Source of the DNA: Ureibacillus sp.
Lineage (GTDB): Bacteria > Bacillota > Bacilli > Bacillales_A > Planococcaceae
DNA length: 47,130 nt
Direction of reading: 5' to 3'
Assembly: GCA_031178355.1 (NCBI GenBank)
Contig: JAPSJC010000012.1
Span: 1 to 47,130 of the forward strand
Within the stretch, counting starts at the first letter, position 1. Every line of letters begins with the position of its first letter. The position numbers and the translations under genes were made by a program. Shown in pieces: positions 35,585 through 44,467 of the stretch. The notes below the pieces were generated by a model. That model was not told the DNA's origin, made no database searches, and was given only the letters and a program-made list of their open reading frames with translations.

Positions 35585-37294
35585 TTGATTAATCCTTTAG
35601 ATATTATTAAATCAAACAAACCAGAATTAACCTATGCAGAACTTAAAAATATAAAAGCAGCCCTTGATGAATCAGTTATATTAGCTGTTACGGATGCACA
35701 AGGCAATATTACAGAAGTAAATGAATTTTTCTGTAATATTTCAAAATATACTCGAGATGAATTAATCGGTCAAAACCATCGAATATTAAACTCGGGTCAT
35801 CATCCAAAATCTTTTTTTAATGAAATATGGAAGACTATAAGTTCAGGAATCACTTGGCATGGTGAGATATGTAATCGAGCAAAAGATGGATCACTTTATT
35901 GGGTTCAAACGTCAATTGTTCCATTCTTAAATGATAGTGGGAAACCTTACCAATACGTCTCGATTAGAACAGATATTACTAATCAAAAAAATGTTTCAGT
36001 TACTAACCATTGTGCAAATCTTGATGATTTAACTGGATTACCTAATAGAAGAAACTTGTCACAAAGGTTAAAACAACTATTAGAAGAAAACTTGGCGAAT
36101 AATACGAAATTTGCCTTATTTTATATAGATGTAAATCGTTTCCGACATGTTAACAATTCTTTAGGTTATAATGTAGGGGATTTATTTTTAGTGGAAGTTG
36201 TTAAACGTTTTAAAGAAATTGATGAACAAGGAAATTCATTCTTCCGGTTAAACGGTGATGAATTCGTATTTTTGTGCAATGATGTATCAAAAGTTAACAA
36301 AATGGCGAAAAAAATCATGGGTTTATTTAAAAAGCCGTTTCATTTTGCAGAATATGAGTTTTTCTCAAGTATTAGTATTGGTATCAGTATTTATCCAGAA
36401 CACGGGAAAGATGTTGATGAATTATTAGTGAGCGCTGATATTGCTTTAGATAGTGCTAAGAAGGGAAAAGGCAATCAATTTGAGATTTATCAATATAAAA
36501 TGAAGGGCCTGAATGATAAGGGCTTAATGATGGAATCGAAATTATATAATGCTATCAAAGAGAGCACTTTGGAGCTGTATTACCAACCTAAAATGGATAT
36601 TCGTTCAAATAAAATGGTCGGTATGGAAGCATTATTACGTTGGAATGATCCGGAATTAGGTTTTATTCCACCTGATCAATTTATTCCATTTGCTGAGGAT
36701 TGTGGCCTAATCTGTGATATTGGCGAATGGGTACTGCGAAAAGCATCAACACAAATAAATGAGTGGAAGAATACATATAATATAGATTTAAAAGTAGCGA
36801 TAAATATTTCACCTCTACATTTCCAGGAAGATAATTTTACTGAACGACTAAAAATGATTATAAACGAAACTGAAATCGATCCTAGCAATTTAGAAATAGA
36901 ATTAACTGAAATGACAATGATGAACTACACAAAAGGCCTCATTGATAAAATAAAAAAAATTAAAGAAATTGGTATCACGATTTCTGTAGATGATTTCGGT
37001 ACTGGATATAGTTCATTGGGATACTTGAAAGAATTTCCTGTCGATGCATTAAAAATTGATCGATCTTTTATTGTGAATATGCAAGAAGGAGAGTCAGGCG
37101 TTGCAATGGTTGCTGCTATTATTTCGCTTGCACATGCATTAAAAATGGCAGTAGTTGCAGAAGGTGTTGAAAATCTCGAAGAATTAGAAATATTAAGACA
37201 CCATAACTGTGAATTTGTACAAGGATATTTTTATAGTAAGCCTGTTACTGTAGAAGGTTTTGCAAAATTAATTGAAACAAGCCTTAACATATAA
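35585..37294 (+). CDS. PAS-GGDEF-EAL protein, probable cyclic-di-GMP phosphodiesterase
   Basis: 569 residues, soluble. PAS domain (about 25-130) with the typical IGQNHRILNSGHHP motif of redox/ligand-sensing PAS. The GGDEF domain carries NGDEF (Asn223 in place of the first Gly) and no RxxD inhibitory site, so cyclase activity is doubtful. The EAL domain is intact: EALLRW (Glu348), ELTEMTMMN and DDFGTGYSSL. Together this suggests hydrolysis rather than synthesis, though GGDEF may bind GTP as a regulator. Start uncertain: TTG at 35585 fits GGAGTGG best; GTG at 35573 overlaps it. Monocistronic. Confidence 0.88.
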   Translation: MINPLDIIKSNKPELTYAELKNIKAALDESVILAVTDAQGNITEVNEFFCNISKYTRDELIGQNHRILNSGHHPKSFFNEIWKTISSGITWHGEICNRAKDGSLYWVQTSIVPFLNDSGKPYQYVSIRTDITNQKNVSVTNHCANLDDLTGLPNRRNLSQRLKQLLEENLANNTKFALFYIDVNRFRHVNNSLGYNVGDLFLVEVVKRFKEIDEQGNSFFRLNGDEFVFLCNDVSKVNKMAKKIMGLFKKPFHFAEYEFFSSISIGISIYPEHGKDVDELLVSADIALDSAKKGKGNQFEIYQYKMKGLNDKGLMMESKLYNAIKESTLELYYQPKMDIRSNKMVGMEALLRWNDPELGFIPPDQFIPFAEDCGLICDIGEWVLRKASTQINEWKNTYNIDLKVAINISPLHFQEDNFTERLKMIINETEIDPSNLEIELTEMTMMNYTKGLIDKIKKIKEIGITISVDDFGTGYSSLGYLKEFPVDALKIDRSFIVNMQEGESGVAMVAAIISLAHALKMAVVAEGVENLEELEILRHHNCEFVQGYFYSKPVTVEGFAKLIETSLNI

Positions 37295-37336
37295 GGTAAC
37301 ACTAACCATAGTTTTTTATATTAATATTATAGAAGA

Positions 37337-37371
37337 AGAGAATGACTCTAAGTGAATCATTCTCTATTTTG
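37337..37371. terminator. Terminator shared by convergent genes
   Basis: 9-bp perfect stem (37337-37345 with 37357-37365), 11-nt loop, ATTTTGTG on the right. It sits 10 bases from the stop of the minus-strand gene. Confidence 0.6.
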
Positions 37372-37374
37372 TGT

Positions 37375-38766
37375 TTACTCATCGAGTAAACTTTGTATTT
37401 TTTCATACTCTTCATCACCAACAGAATCATAATATTGGTAGAGTAGGTCACTGTCTACTTTTATTGTGTTTTTATGATTTAGATAAAGTTGTTCCGTTAA
37501 ATGACGGATAATTAATGGGACGGGTTTAGTATGGTTGAAATGATTTATATATCTTTCAAGAAATTCTTCAGATATTTCACACCACAAGTTGTTACCAAGA
37601 GCATCAAATTCGACATAATTTAAATGTGCGTTTAGAAAGTCATCAGTTAAGAATTGATTGTATAGAGACACCTTTGCCCAATCAATGATTTCGCGATATC
37701 TATGTAACCAATGTGGTTCCAGAACAGCACTTAGTAAAGTAATTTGTTCAGGTGAATAGGACTTTATTAAACTATCCATTTCTTTATTCGTTGGTCTTTT
37801 AAAACCTAAATCATCATATACTTGGCTCGCTAAGGAAGGAATTCCTTTTACTAAGTGTTCACTTCCGAACCACTTATATTGACCGCGTTCAAATTCGAAA
37901 AATAAAAATTCAATTTCTTCTTCTTCATCTTCTAAATCATCTTCTAATAAATCGATATAGCCATATTCACTAAAATAAGTTTCATCTTCAATAAATGTAT
38001 CAATTTCATTTTCAAAATGTTTGTTAATTTCCTCATTTTGACGTATTAACTCGTTGACGATGTAATTTTTGAATGATGCAGAAAGTCTCGATAGAACAGG
38101 GTAATTGTATTGTAAAGTTGTTACATCCACTTGGTCTAAATGGTGGATTAGATACTTCTCAGATAACTGATCACACGCATAACAAATATATGAAAAATCT
38201 ACATATTCTAAATAAGGCTGAAAATCTGTTGGGTGCAATCTAACTAATTGATATCGCCAATAACAATAGTCCTCGATGAACTTCTTTGGAAATGTAGGAT
38301 TTTTTTCTATTAATAGTTTCATATCCGAATCATCGATAATTGGACCAACATATGATGGTATAGACTTGACATGAAAGTTCTCAGGAAAATCAAGTTTTTC
38401 TAGTGACTTTTTTGGGTCGAACCGATTTTTTCGATTCACATGTGTTTTAAAACTATAAGAACCAATGGAACCTCGCTCATCTAATAAAATAAAAGCAAGT
38501 TCTTGCTTCTGATCACGTGTTAGTTTAACGTTTTTAGGGAATTTGACCGATGCAAAATATTTACCATTAGCCATATCATAGTAGAATTTATAGTCACCTT
38601 CAGGAGTGTACTCAATTTCAGTATTATTATTCTTTTTCCAATATAAAAGCGCACCATTAATTGGTGGATAGTTCGAAAATTGTATATTAGCAATAGAAAA
38701 TATATTATGAGAAAGCGAGTCATCATAAACTGCTTTAATAAACTCAATATTTTTAATTTTAAGCAT
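37375..38766 (-). CDS. Protein of unknown function with repeated Trp/Tyr-rich helical units
   Basis: 463 residues, acidic, no signal peptide or membrane segment. Seen: an N-terminal beta-rich part (1-120) with YYDMANGKYFASVKFPK, a middle helical part where units such as LEYVDFSYICYACDQLSEKYLIHHLDQVD (about 185) and IDWAKVSLYNQFLTDDFLNAHLNYVEF (about 370) share an Asp-hydrophobic, Ser-x-x-(F/Y)-(L/I) pattern, and a very acidic stretch (EDDLEDEEEEIEF) near 275. I do not recognise the family. The unit pattern recalls degenerate helical repeats of toxin-immunity or scaffold proteins, a guess only. A CCTCC site precedes the ATG. Confidence 0.75.
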   Translation of the reverse strand: MLKIKNIEFIKAVYDDSLSHNIFSIANIQFSNYPPINGALLYWKKNNNTEIEYTPEGDYKFYYDMANGKYFASVKFPKNVKLTRDQKQELAFILLDERGSIGSYSFKTHVNRKNRFDPKKSLEKLDFPENFHVKSIPSYVGPIIDDSDMKLLIEKNPTFPKKFIEDYCYWRYQLVRLHPTDFQPYLEYVDFSYICYACDQLSEKYLIHHLDQVDVTTLQYNYPVLSRLSASFKNYIVNELIRQNEEINKHFENEIDTFIEDETYFSEYGYIDLLEDDLEDEEEEIEFLFFEFERGQYKWFGSEHLVKGIPSLASQVYDDLGFKRPTNKEMDSLIKSYSPEQITLLSAVLEPHWLHRYREIIDWAKVSLYNQFLTDDFLNAHLNYVEFDALGNNLWCEISEEFLERYINHFNHTKPVPLIIRHLTEQLYLNHKNTIKVDSDLLYQYYDSVGDEEYEKIQSLLDE

Positions 38767-38779
38767 TTTATACCTCCAA

Positions 38780-39043
38780 TAAAACTATTATATACTTTTT
38801 AACAAAAAACAATAGTGAAATGTATCAAAACATAAAAGAAAGATAGGGAATTAGGATAAGAAAAAGCATGATATTGAGTTTACATAACTATTTTGTAAAA
38901 AATACTGTTCTATTATTATATGAAACGAAGCTGGAAAAAATCGTTATATACGCTTAAAAATAAGTCGAATGGTAAAAAATATAAGAAGAAATACATTACG
39001 AATCACATAATGAAAAGCAGATTCGTAGTTCTAAATATGGAAA
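38780..39043. other. AT-rich gap between divergent and convergent genes
   Basis: Holds the upstream region of the 463-residue gene and nothing else I can support. An ATG-initiated frame from 38920 has no ribosome site and runs antisense into rsgI. Confidence 0.5.
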
Positions 39044-39080
39044 AGGGGATGTCATACTTACGTATTTATGACATCCCTTG
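39040..39080 (-). terminator. Terminator after sigI-rsgI
   Basis: Minus strand: stem GGGATGTCAT/ATGACATCCC (39077-39068 with 39055-39046), 12-nt loop, then CTTTTCC. The stem is strong and the tail short. Confidence 0.7.
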
Positions 39081-39090
39081 GAATTTATTT

Positions 39091-39987
39091 TCAATTGTTG
39101 TTTTTCAAACTTTTATCGATACCAGTGTTGATACTATTGTTGTTATTAGTATTATTACTTCCATTTTTCATATTTGACTGTTCTTTACCATTGTTGTTTT
39201 TTTGGCTTGATGCACTTGGATTTTCGTGTTGTTGTTGTTTGTCATCTTTAGTAGAATCATTTCCGTTATTTTTATTTCCATTATTCGAATTCGTAGAAGG
39301 TTGATTATGATTAAGTGGTGGATTGTTTTGTTTATTATTGGGATGATCAGATTGTTTGCTTTCTTTAGTATCCCTATTTTCTACTTTATTTTTTTGTGAT
39401 TGGTTCCCATTGACATTATTATTTTGGCTATTGGTATTTGTGTCAGTGTTTTTTGGTTTAATATTTTTTGTATTTTGTACTTGATCGATTGCATTTTCAA
39501 TTTTTTCTTTTGATATAGATCGCTTCTCATCAGTATATTTTGTAGAAATGATAATGTCCTGATTATTCGGAGCTATCTTGATAATTGCTTTTGATAATGC
39601 TGTTTCAATTGGAAGTCCTTCTAATTCATCGAAACTTAGATTATTGCTGTCTTTTAAGTTATTGACGGCAATCACATTACCTTGTTCATCAACACTTAAT
39701 TCAAGTTCTTCTCCTAACTTTACGTATGCGTAAGCACTATTTGTATTAGTGAACAGCGAAGTTCCGAAGAAAATCAACAGAATTGCTGCAACTAAAACTG
39801 GCCCGATAATATAAGTTTTTACTCTTTTCTTTTCCGGGAAGGGGATTGTGTTTAACTGAAATTTTACTTCATCCCCAATTTGTGGGTTACTATTTAAAGG
39901 AATGCCCCGTAAAAATTCACCATCGCTCGTCATAAAAATCATATATTTTTTATTTATCTCACAAACGATACCTTTGTAAATACGCAT
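39091..39987 (-). CDS. rsgI: RsgI-family membrane anti-sigma factor
   Basis: 298 residues, predicted to hold SigI inactive. Seen: N-terminal RsgI domain (1-50, KGIVCEINKKYMIFMTSDG), one membrane helix (about 58-79), an extracellular juxtamembrane domain from AYAYVKLG (about 85-170), then an Asn/Lys/Gln-rich low-complexity tail to the end. It lacks the INPS element that normally follows AYAYV and carries the Asn-Pro bond cleaved in studied RsgI proteins; here the sequence goes straight to GEELELSVD. The ATG overlaps the sigI stop by one base (TAATG), so the two are coupled. Confidence 0.87.
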   Translation of the reverse strand: MRIYKGIVCEINKKYMIFMTSDGEFLRGIPLNSNPQIGDEVKFQLNTIPFPEKKRVKTYIIGPVLVAAILLIFFGTSLFTNTNSAYAYVKLGEELELSVDEQGNVIAVNNLKDSNNLSFDELEGLPIETALSKAIIKIAPNNQDIIISTKYTDEKRSISKEKIENAIDQVQNTKNIKPKNTDTNTNSQNNNVNGNQSQKNKVENRDTKESKQSDHPNNKQNNPPLNHNQPSTNSNNGNKNNGNDSTKDDKQQQHENPSASSQKNNNGKEQSNMKNGSNNTNNNNSINTGIDKSLKNNN

Positions 39988-40730
39988 TATATGATTTCTC
40001 CTTTTACATAGTCTTTCAAGTAGTTCAAGTCACTGTTTAATAACAATACGACGGCGATAATGTATTTTCGTTGACGATCTAATGTTTTTCTAGATACCTC
40101 AACTAACGATTCAATTTCTTTTAAAGGTAATTTTTTATTCTTCACTAAGTGATCATATAATTCTTCGTTACCTGCTATTATTTGTGCGATGTGGAAAGCA
40201 GTTTTTCTAGCATCTGCGTGTTTTGGTGATGACTTTGTTAAATCTTCAAACGATAAGTTATATTGTCTTAATAGATCGCTATATGACTTAATTTCTTCTT
40301 TTCTTGAATCGGATCGTTCCTTTTCTTGATATGTCTGAATAGAGCTCTCATTAAATAGGAAATGTTGCTCAGAGGAATCGTCATCTTTTGAATCTATTGA
40401 TAGTAATTGCTCTTTTCTTCTAGATTCTTTTCTTATGTAGTCAATTAATCTTCTTTTGATTATCAAATGAGCGAAAGTTTGAAAGGATGCATGCTCTTTT
40501 GGGTTAAAATCCATGACAGCTTCGTGAAAGCCCAATAATGTAACACTGAATTCTTCATCGTGTTCATCGATTGGACGTTTACAAATAAAAGAAGCCGTTT
40601 TTTTCATAAAAGGTTTACTAGAAAAAAGGAGGTCACGCATAACCTCCTCATTTCCTGCTTTTGCCTCTATTGCAAGATCCGTTATATTCATTTTTGACTT
40701 AAATATTCCTGAAATGAAAGACAATAGCAT
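39987..40730 (-). CDS. sigI: RNA polymerase sigma factor SigI
   Basis: 247-residue alternative sigma factor, known in Bacillus for heat and cell-wall stress and in clostridia for cellulosome genes. Seen: region 2 with EFSVTLLGFHEAVMDFNPKEHASFQTFAHLIIKRRLIDYIR (about 61-100) and a C-terminal helix-turn-helix LKEIESLVEVSRKTLDRQRKYI unique to this family in place of sigma-4. GGAGGG precedes the ATG. A SigA-like promoter lies upstream, so basal expression is not strictly SigI-dependent. Co-transcribed with rsgI. Confidence 0.92.
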   Translation of the reverse strand: MLLSFISGIFKSKMNITDLAIEAKAGNEEVMRDLLFSSKPFMKKTASFICKRPIDEHDEEFSVTLLGFHEAVMDFNPKEHASFQTFAHLIIKRRLIDYIRKESRRKEQLLSIDSKDDDSSEQHFLFNESSIQTYQEKERSDSRKEEIKSYSDLLRQYNLSFEDLTKSSPKHADARKTAFHIAQIIAGNEELYDHLVKNKKLPLKEIESLVEVSRKTLDRQRKYIIAVVLLLNSDLNYLKDYVKGEII

Positions 40731-40828
40731 GGTTACCCTCCGTTCTTAAATTTCCAATGCCCTACTGATTTTAAATGGAATAATGGAAAATGAAAAGGGT
40801 TTTAATAAGATTGAAATAAACATGGTGA

Positions 40829-40858
40829 ATTATGGTTAGTTAATTTTAAATATGTCAA
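40829..40858 (-). promoter_or_regulatory. SigA-type promoter of sigI-rsgI
   Basis: Minus strand: -35 TTGACA (40858-40853), 18-bp spacer, -10 CATAAT (40834-40829). Confidence 0.6.
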
Positions 40859-40904
40859 ATAGAAATGTTAGTTTTTTTACGAAAATAATAATAATACAAA
40901 ACAG

Positions 40905-41597
40905 TTATTCTTTGTGTTTTGAAGCCTTTTTCTCAGCTTTCAGAGCATTCTTTTCAGCTTTTTGCTGTGCTTTAAGTGCTTTTTTTTCAGCCTTTTGCTG
41001 ATCTTTAGTTAAAATTTGTTGTTCTGTTTTAACAGTGGTTCCGGTTGAAGTTACAGATGTTTCATCAGTTACTAAATTAACTGGCTCAATAATTGTTTCT
41101 CCAGGTTGGATCTCACCGACTAATTCTAAATCGACTTTTATTTCAGTTTCTTTCTCAGCTTCTATTAAGCCGTTTTTTGCTTTAAATTTAGCAATTGCTT
41201 TATGAGCATTTTTTAAGATTGCTTGTTTTGCATTTTCACTACCAGCATTTTCATAGGCTTGTTTAAGTGCAACTAAGTTTCCAGCTGTGTAGCCCTCTGG
41301 AATTTCAGGGAATTCGTTTTGAGTTGTTTCGTTTTCTTTTGAACCTTCTACAGTTGTATTGTTTTCAACTTTTGTATCTTCATCTGCAGAAACAAGAGTA
41401 GCAGATTCTTCTGATTCGTTCTCTAAAGGATCAAGAGTTACTACAGGTTCAATTTCCACTGTAGTTGTTAATTCAGTCTCACTGTCTGTTTGTCCTTCTA
41501 TTGGTTTTAAAATCGTTTCGTTTGCCCATGCATAGCTTGATCCCGCTACCGTTAATCCCGCAACTAATAGAGCAGCTGTTGTTTTCTTTAATTTCAT
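40905..41597 (-). CDS. Secreted Lys/Ala/Glu-rich low-complexity protein
   Basis: 230 residues. Signal peptide 1-27 (MKLKKTTAALLVAGL start, AWA-type cleavage), then an acidic Thr/Glu/Val-rich region (28-95), a helical unit with LVALKQAYENAGSENAKQAI (about 108-140), a second linker and a highly basic tail of KAEKKALK-like repeats (about 195-230). No cysteine and no known domain. The basic tail could bind anionic wall polymers. AGAGGTG precedes the ATG. It lies directly upstream of sigI, and its leader carries a SigI-like promoter. Confidence 0.75.
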   Translation of the reverse strand: MKLKKTTAALLVAGLTVAGSSYAWANETILKPIEGQTDSETELTTTVEIEPVVTLDPLENESEESATLVSADEDTKVENNTTVEGSKENETTQNEFPEIPEGYTAGNLVALKQAYENAGSENAKQAILKNAHKAIAKFKAKNGLIEAEKETEIKVDLELVGEIQPGETIIEPVNLVTDETSVTSTGTTVKTEQQILTKDQQKAEKKALKAQQKAEKNALKAEKKASKHKE

Positions 41598-41649
41598 TTT
41601 ATCTCACCTCTATAAAATTTTTGTCCACTTTTATCCGGACACTTTATTA

Positions 41650-41678
41650 TTCGAAATAGATCATTTTTTTGTGGGGGT
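41650..41678 (-). promoter_or_regulatory. Candidate SigI promoter of the secreted-protein gene
   Basis: Minus strand: ACCCCC (41678-41673), 19-bp gap, CGAA (41653-41650). These match the -35 and -10 cores described for SigI in Bacillus. The predicted RNA start is about 45 nt before the ATG at 41597. I see no SigA promoter at a good distance. Confidence 0.55.
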
Positions 41679-41689
41679 CGAATCAAAAA

Positions 41690-42019
41690 AAATTAAAATA
41701 TTTTATTTTTCCGATTAGAAACCACGAGATTTGTTTGATTAATAGGGGAGTGAGCTAAATCAAGTATAAATTAACCTAACCTTTGAAAATGTTATTCAAT
41801 ATAAAACAATTTGGAGGTTCTAAAAAACTATAGTTCCTAATTTTTGTAAAAGATACCTTTAAATTGGAGTTTGTAAATATTATAATTGTTTATTATTCCT
41901 CTTCTTTTCTAACCGGTAATATAAAATGCAATTTAATAAATTCCATTTTAAGTGAAAAAGAATGTTCTCAATCTATGAATCTTTTTCTAGATTTAATAAC
42001 AACAAATTTGTATATAAGA
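41690..42019. other. AT-rich gap, no gene recognised
   Basis: Contains an orphan TTGGAGGT at about 41811 without a start codon in range and several very short frames. It may be a decayed gene. Confidence 0.4.
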
Positions 42020-42033
42020 AATGAACATTCATT
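42020..42033. promoter_or_regulatory. TetR-type operator-like inverted repeat
   Basis: AATGAA-CA-TTCATT, 6-bp perfect arms, followed by another TCATT. It lies about 70 bp before the transporter genes. No TetR-family gene is in the window. Confidence 0.35.
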
Positions 42034-42103
42034 CATTACATAGTTTTCATTAAAAATCTCCACTCACTACACAAATCGAAAGATAAAAGGAACGGAGGCG
42101 CCT

Positions 42104-43222
42104 ATGAGGAAGCTTTTAAAAACGAATTTTATCATTGAGAAGTCTAGTAAAAAGAATGTCCTTACTTTTCTATTTGTTGCTTTATTCGTATTTGGATTAG
42201 CCATTTTTATGGAAAATAAGGATGTAGGTAATTTAGTCATTCAGAAAACAAGTGAATATCAAAACCTCACTTCAGCATTAAGTCGTTTTCAGGAGATGGA
42301 CGCTTCACAAGATGGAGATAGTAGTGATATATATCAAAACCTTAACCAACAGCAACGTTTAGTAACGTTACAAAGAGCCGCAGCTAATTTGGACAGGCCA
42401 GAAATGTTTGTAAATTCTGCTATAGAATTATCAAACTTAAGAAAAGTAGCGTTTGATTTAGAAGGATATGAGGATGTTGCCGTTTATTTACCAACATATA
42501 CTGAAAATCAATTAGAAAGTATTTTTTATGAGAATTTAAGAACGTTAGGGATACCAATTTTTAAAGATAATTTAACGTTTTATCAGTTTCTAATATTTTT
42601 ATTTGGAATATTGGGTTCAATTTGGTTTATTTTCTTAGCCTTCTATTCATGTGGATTGATGATTGATGATTTCCGACATACATCGATCATTAAAGGGTAC
42701 CCAATACCATTTGAACAATATGTAGCAGCTAAAGGTATTTCGACGCTGTCAATTATCCTTTTAGTAATCGTAGAGTTAGTTATTTGTAGTTTGCCACTAA
42801 TCTATTTTAGGGGATTAGGAGACTCATCATATCCTGTAGCGGTGTTTGATGGGGATTTTGAAATCTATACGATTACACAATACATAGGTGTTTGTTTACT
42901 CTATATGGTATGTATTGCAATCTTTGTGATTCTATTATCAATCATTTTAAATATGTTATTGAAAAATATGTATTTAACATTGTTTGTTCAATTGTTCCTG
43001 TTTACTTTACCAATGTTATTACCAAAGTTAATTAGTCTATTTCCATTTAATCCATATAATTATATGAATTTCACTAGTTTACTAAATGGAGAAAGTCTCG
43101 ACCTGTCCAATCCAGTTGTATTAAATAGCACACACGGACTTATATCCATCTTGTTGAGTATCGTGATACTAGTTGTTGTGATTAGACTATTTTTATCAAC
43201 AGGAAGGTTAAGAAGAGTTTAG
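42104..43222 (+). CDS. ABC-2 type transporter permease, first subunit
   Basis: 372 residues. One N-terminal membrane segment (about 21-37), an extracellular domain of about 110 residues with ENLRTLGIPIF, then five or six membrane segments from about 160 on. It has the architecture of ABC-2 permeases for peptide or lipid export and self-resistance; substrate unknown. GGAGGCG lies before the ATG. Its stop is 11 bases from the second permease start, so these are an operon. Confidence 0.8.
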   Translation: MRKLLKTNFIIEKSSKKNVLTFLFVALFVFGLAIFMENKDVGNLVIQKTSEYQNLTSALSRFQEMDASQDGDSSDIYQNLNQQQRLVTLQRAAANLDRPEMFVNSAIELSNLRKVAFDLEGYEDVAVYLPTYTENQLESIFYENLRTLGIPIFKDNLTFYQFLIFLFGILGSIWFIFLAFYSCGLMIDDFRHTSIIKGYPIPFEQYVAAKGISTLSIILLVIVELVICSLPLIYFRGLGDSSYPVAVFDGDFEIYTITQYIGVCLLYMVCIAIFVILLSIILNMLLKNMYLTLFVQLFLFTLPMLLPKLISLFPFNPYNYMNFTSLLNGESLDLSNPVVLNSTHGLISILLSIVILVVVIRLFLSTGRLRRV

Positions 43223-43233
43223 GGGGTGAGAGT

Positions 43234-44445
43234 ATGTGGGCTTATTTTAAATTTGAATTATCACAATTTATAACAAATAAGAAGAATATAGCGATTTATG
43301 CAATATTACTATTTTTAGCTTGTTTCTATGCTATGAAAATAGCACCTTCCTACGAACCAATTGAAAAAGTAGATGCAAAAGAAATAGAAGCAAGGTATTT
43401 ATCGAGAGAAGCATTTTTATCTACCTTTTATAATGACCCAAATCGGTTTGTTGGAATGGCAGGCTTCGGTTTGGCGATTTATCCAGAGTGGAATAATTTA
43501 GATAAAGCAAGATTAGATGCATTAAAGGATCATGATTTCGTTAAGTATTCTGAAGCTACATCAGAATGGTATGTTTATGCTAATAATATAACGTATGGGA
43601 ACGAAAGATTCTTTTATAGCCCTGGTTACTATTCACATGGGAATTTATACGCATCAGAGGATGGTTATTATGGTTATTTATATACTGCAAGTCGTTATAA
43701 AGGTTATGCAGAAGGAGATTACAAATTATCTCTAAATGTTTTTGAAGAAAGAACTGCGTTGCAAACCTTACAAAGACTTTTACATTCTGATTTACCTATG
43801 ATTTTGATGATATGTTGTATTTTTTTAACAGTCGACGTTGTATTGAAGGATCGATTGAATCCGACTATTCTAAGAGGTTTCCCAATATCAGATTGGAAAA
43901 AACTTATTATTAAAGGAATTGTTTCGCTAATTGGAAGTATTGGTGTGATCTTACCACTTTCAGTAGGACTTATCATTATTGGTATTCGCTACGGATTTGG
44001 AGATTTTCAATTACCAGTGCCTATCTATACAACTCTTTCAAAACCTTCCTATTTTAATAAAGGGGAGTTTGTAAATACTGCTATGGGTAACTATTTAGTT
44101 GATAATGTTATTTTCATTGTTTTCTGTTTTATGTACCTCATCTTATTAGTGTTGTTAGTTAGTATGATTATTAAAAATGAGTTTGCTAATTTACTAGCCG
44201 GTGCCATTTTTATTTTTAATGAATCTTTCTTCTTTCAAAGAGGTATAGGCTTCTTTTATGAAGTAGAGAATTATCCAACAAATTATGTACAAGTTGGCCA
44301 GATTGTCTCTGGATACCGAAATTATATCTATAATTCAAATGCACTTAATTTTAATCATGGGCTAATGATAGTAGGGATGAGTACAAGTGTTCTGTTAGTG
44401 TTTATTTTCATTATTAGTAAATATAAACGATATAAATTAATCTAA
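43234..44445 (+). CDS. ABC-2 type transporter permease, second subunit
   Basis: 403 residues with the same layout as the first subunit: N-terminal segment (about 19-34), extracellular domain (about 40-170) unusually rich in Tyr, His and Gly (YSHGNLYASEDGYYGYL), then five or six membrane segments. The two permeases likely form a heterodimer. It starts 11 bases after the first subunit (GGGGTGAG ribosome site) and is followed directly by the ATPase. Confidence 0.78.
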   Translation: MWAYFKFELSQFITNKKNIAIYAILLFLACFYAMKIAPSYEPIEKVDAKEIEARYLSREAFLSTFYNDPNRFVGMAGFGLAIYPEWNNLDKARLDALKDHDFVKYSEATSEWYVYANNITYGNERFFYSPGYYSHGNLYASEDGYYGYLYTASRYKGYAEGDYKLSLNVFEERTALQTLQRLLHSDLPMILMICCIFLTVDVVLKDRLNPTILRGFPISDWKKLIIKGIVSLIGSIGVILPLSVGLIIIGIRYGFGDFQLPVPIYTTLSKPSYFNKGEFVNTAMGNYLVDNVIFIVFCFMYLILLVLLVSMIIKNEFANLLAGAIFIFNESFFFQRGIGFFYEVENYPTNYVQVGQIVSGYRNYIYNSNALNFNHGLMIVGMSTSVLLVFIFIISKYKRYKLI

Positions 44446-44467
44446 CATGAAAGAGGTGGAGCAGAAA

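Noticed and set aside
38920-39177. 85-codon plus-strand frame starting with a basic segment
   Set aside because: No ribosome site, crosses the rsgI terminator and runs antisense into rsgI.
39068-39304. Leu/Phe-rich frame opposite rsgI
   Set aside because: It is the complement of the low-complexity Asn/Lys tail of RsgI, which yields a false hydrophobic ORF.
42060-42103. Minus-strand ribosome-site-like GTGGAGA followed by ATG
   Set aside because: The frame stops after four codons.
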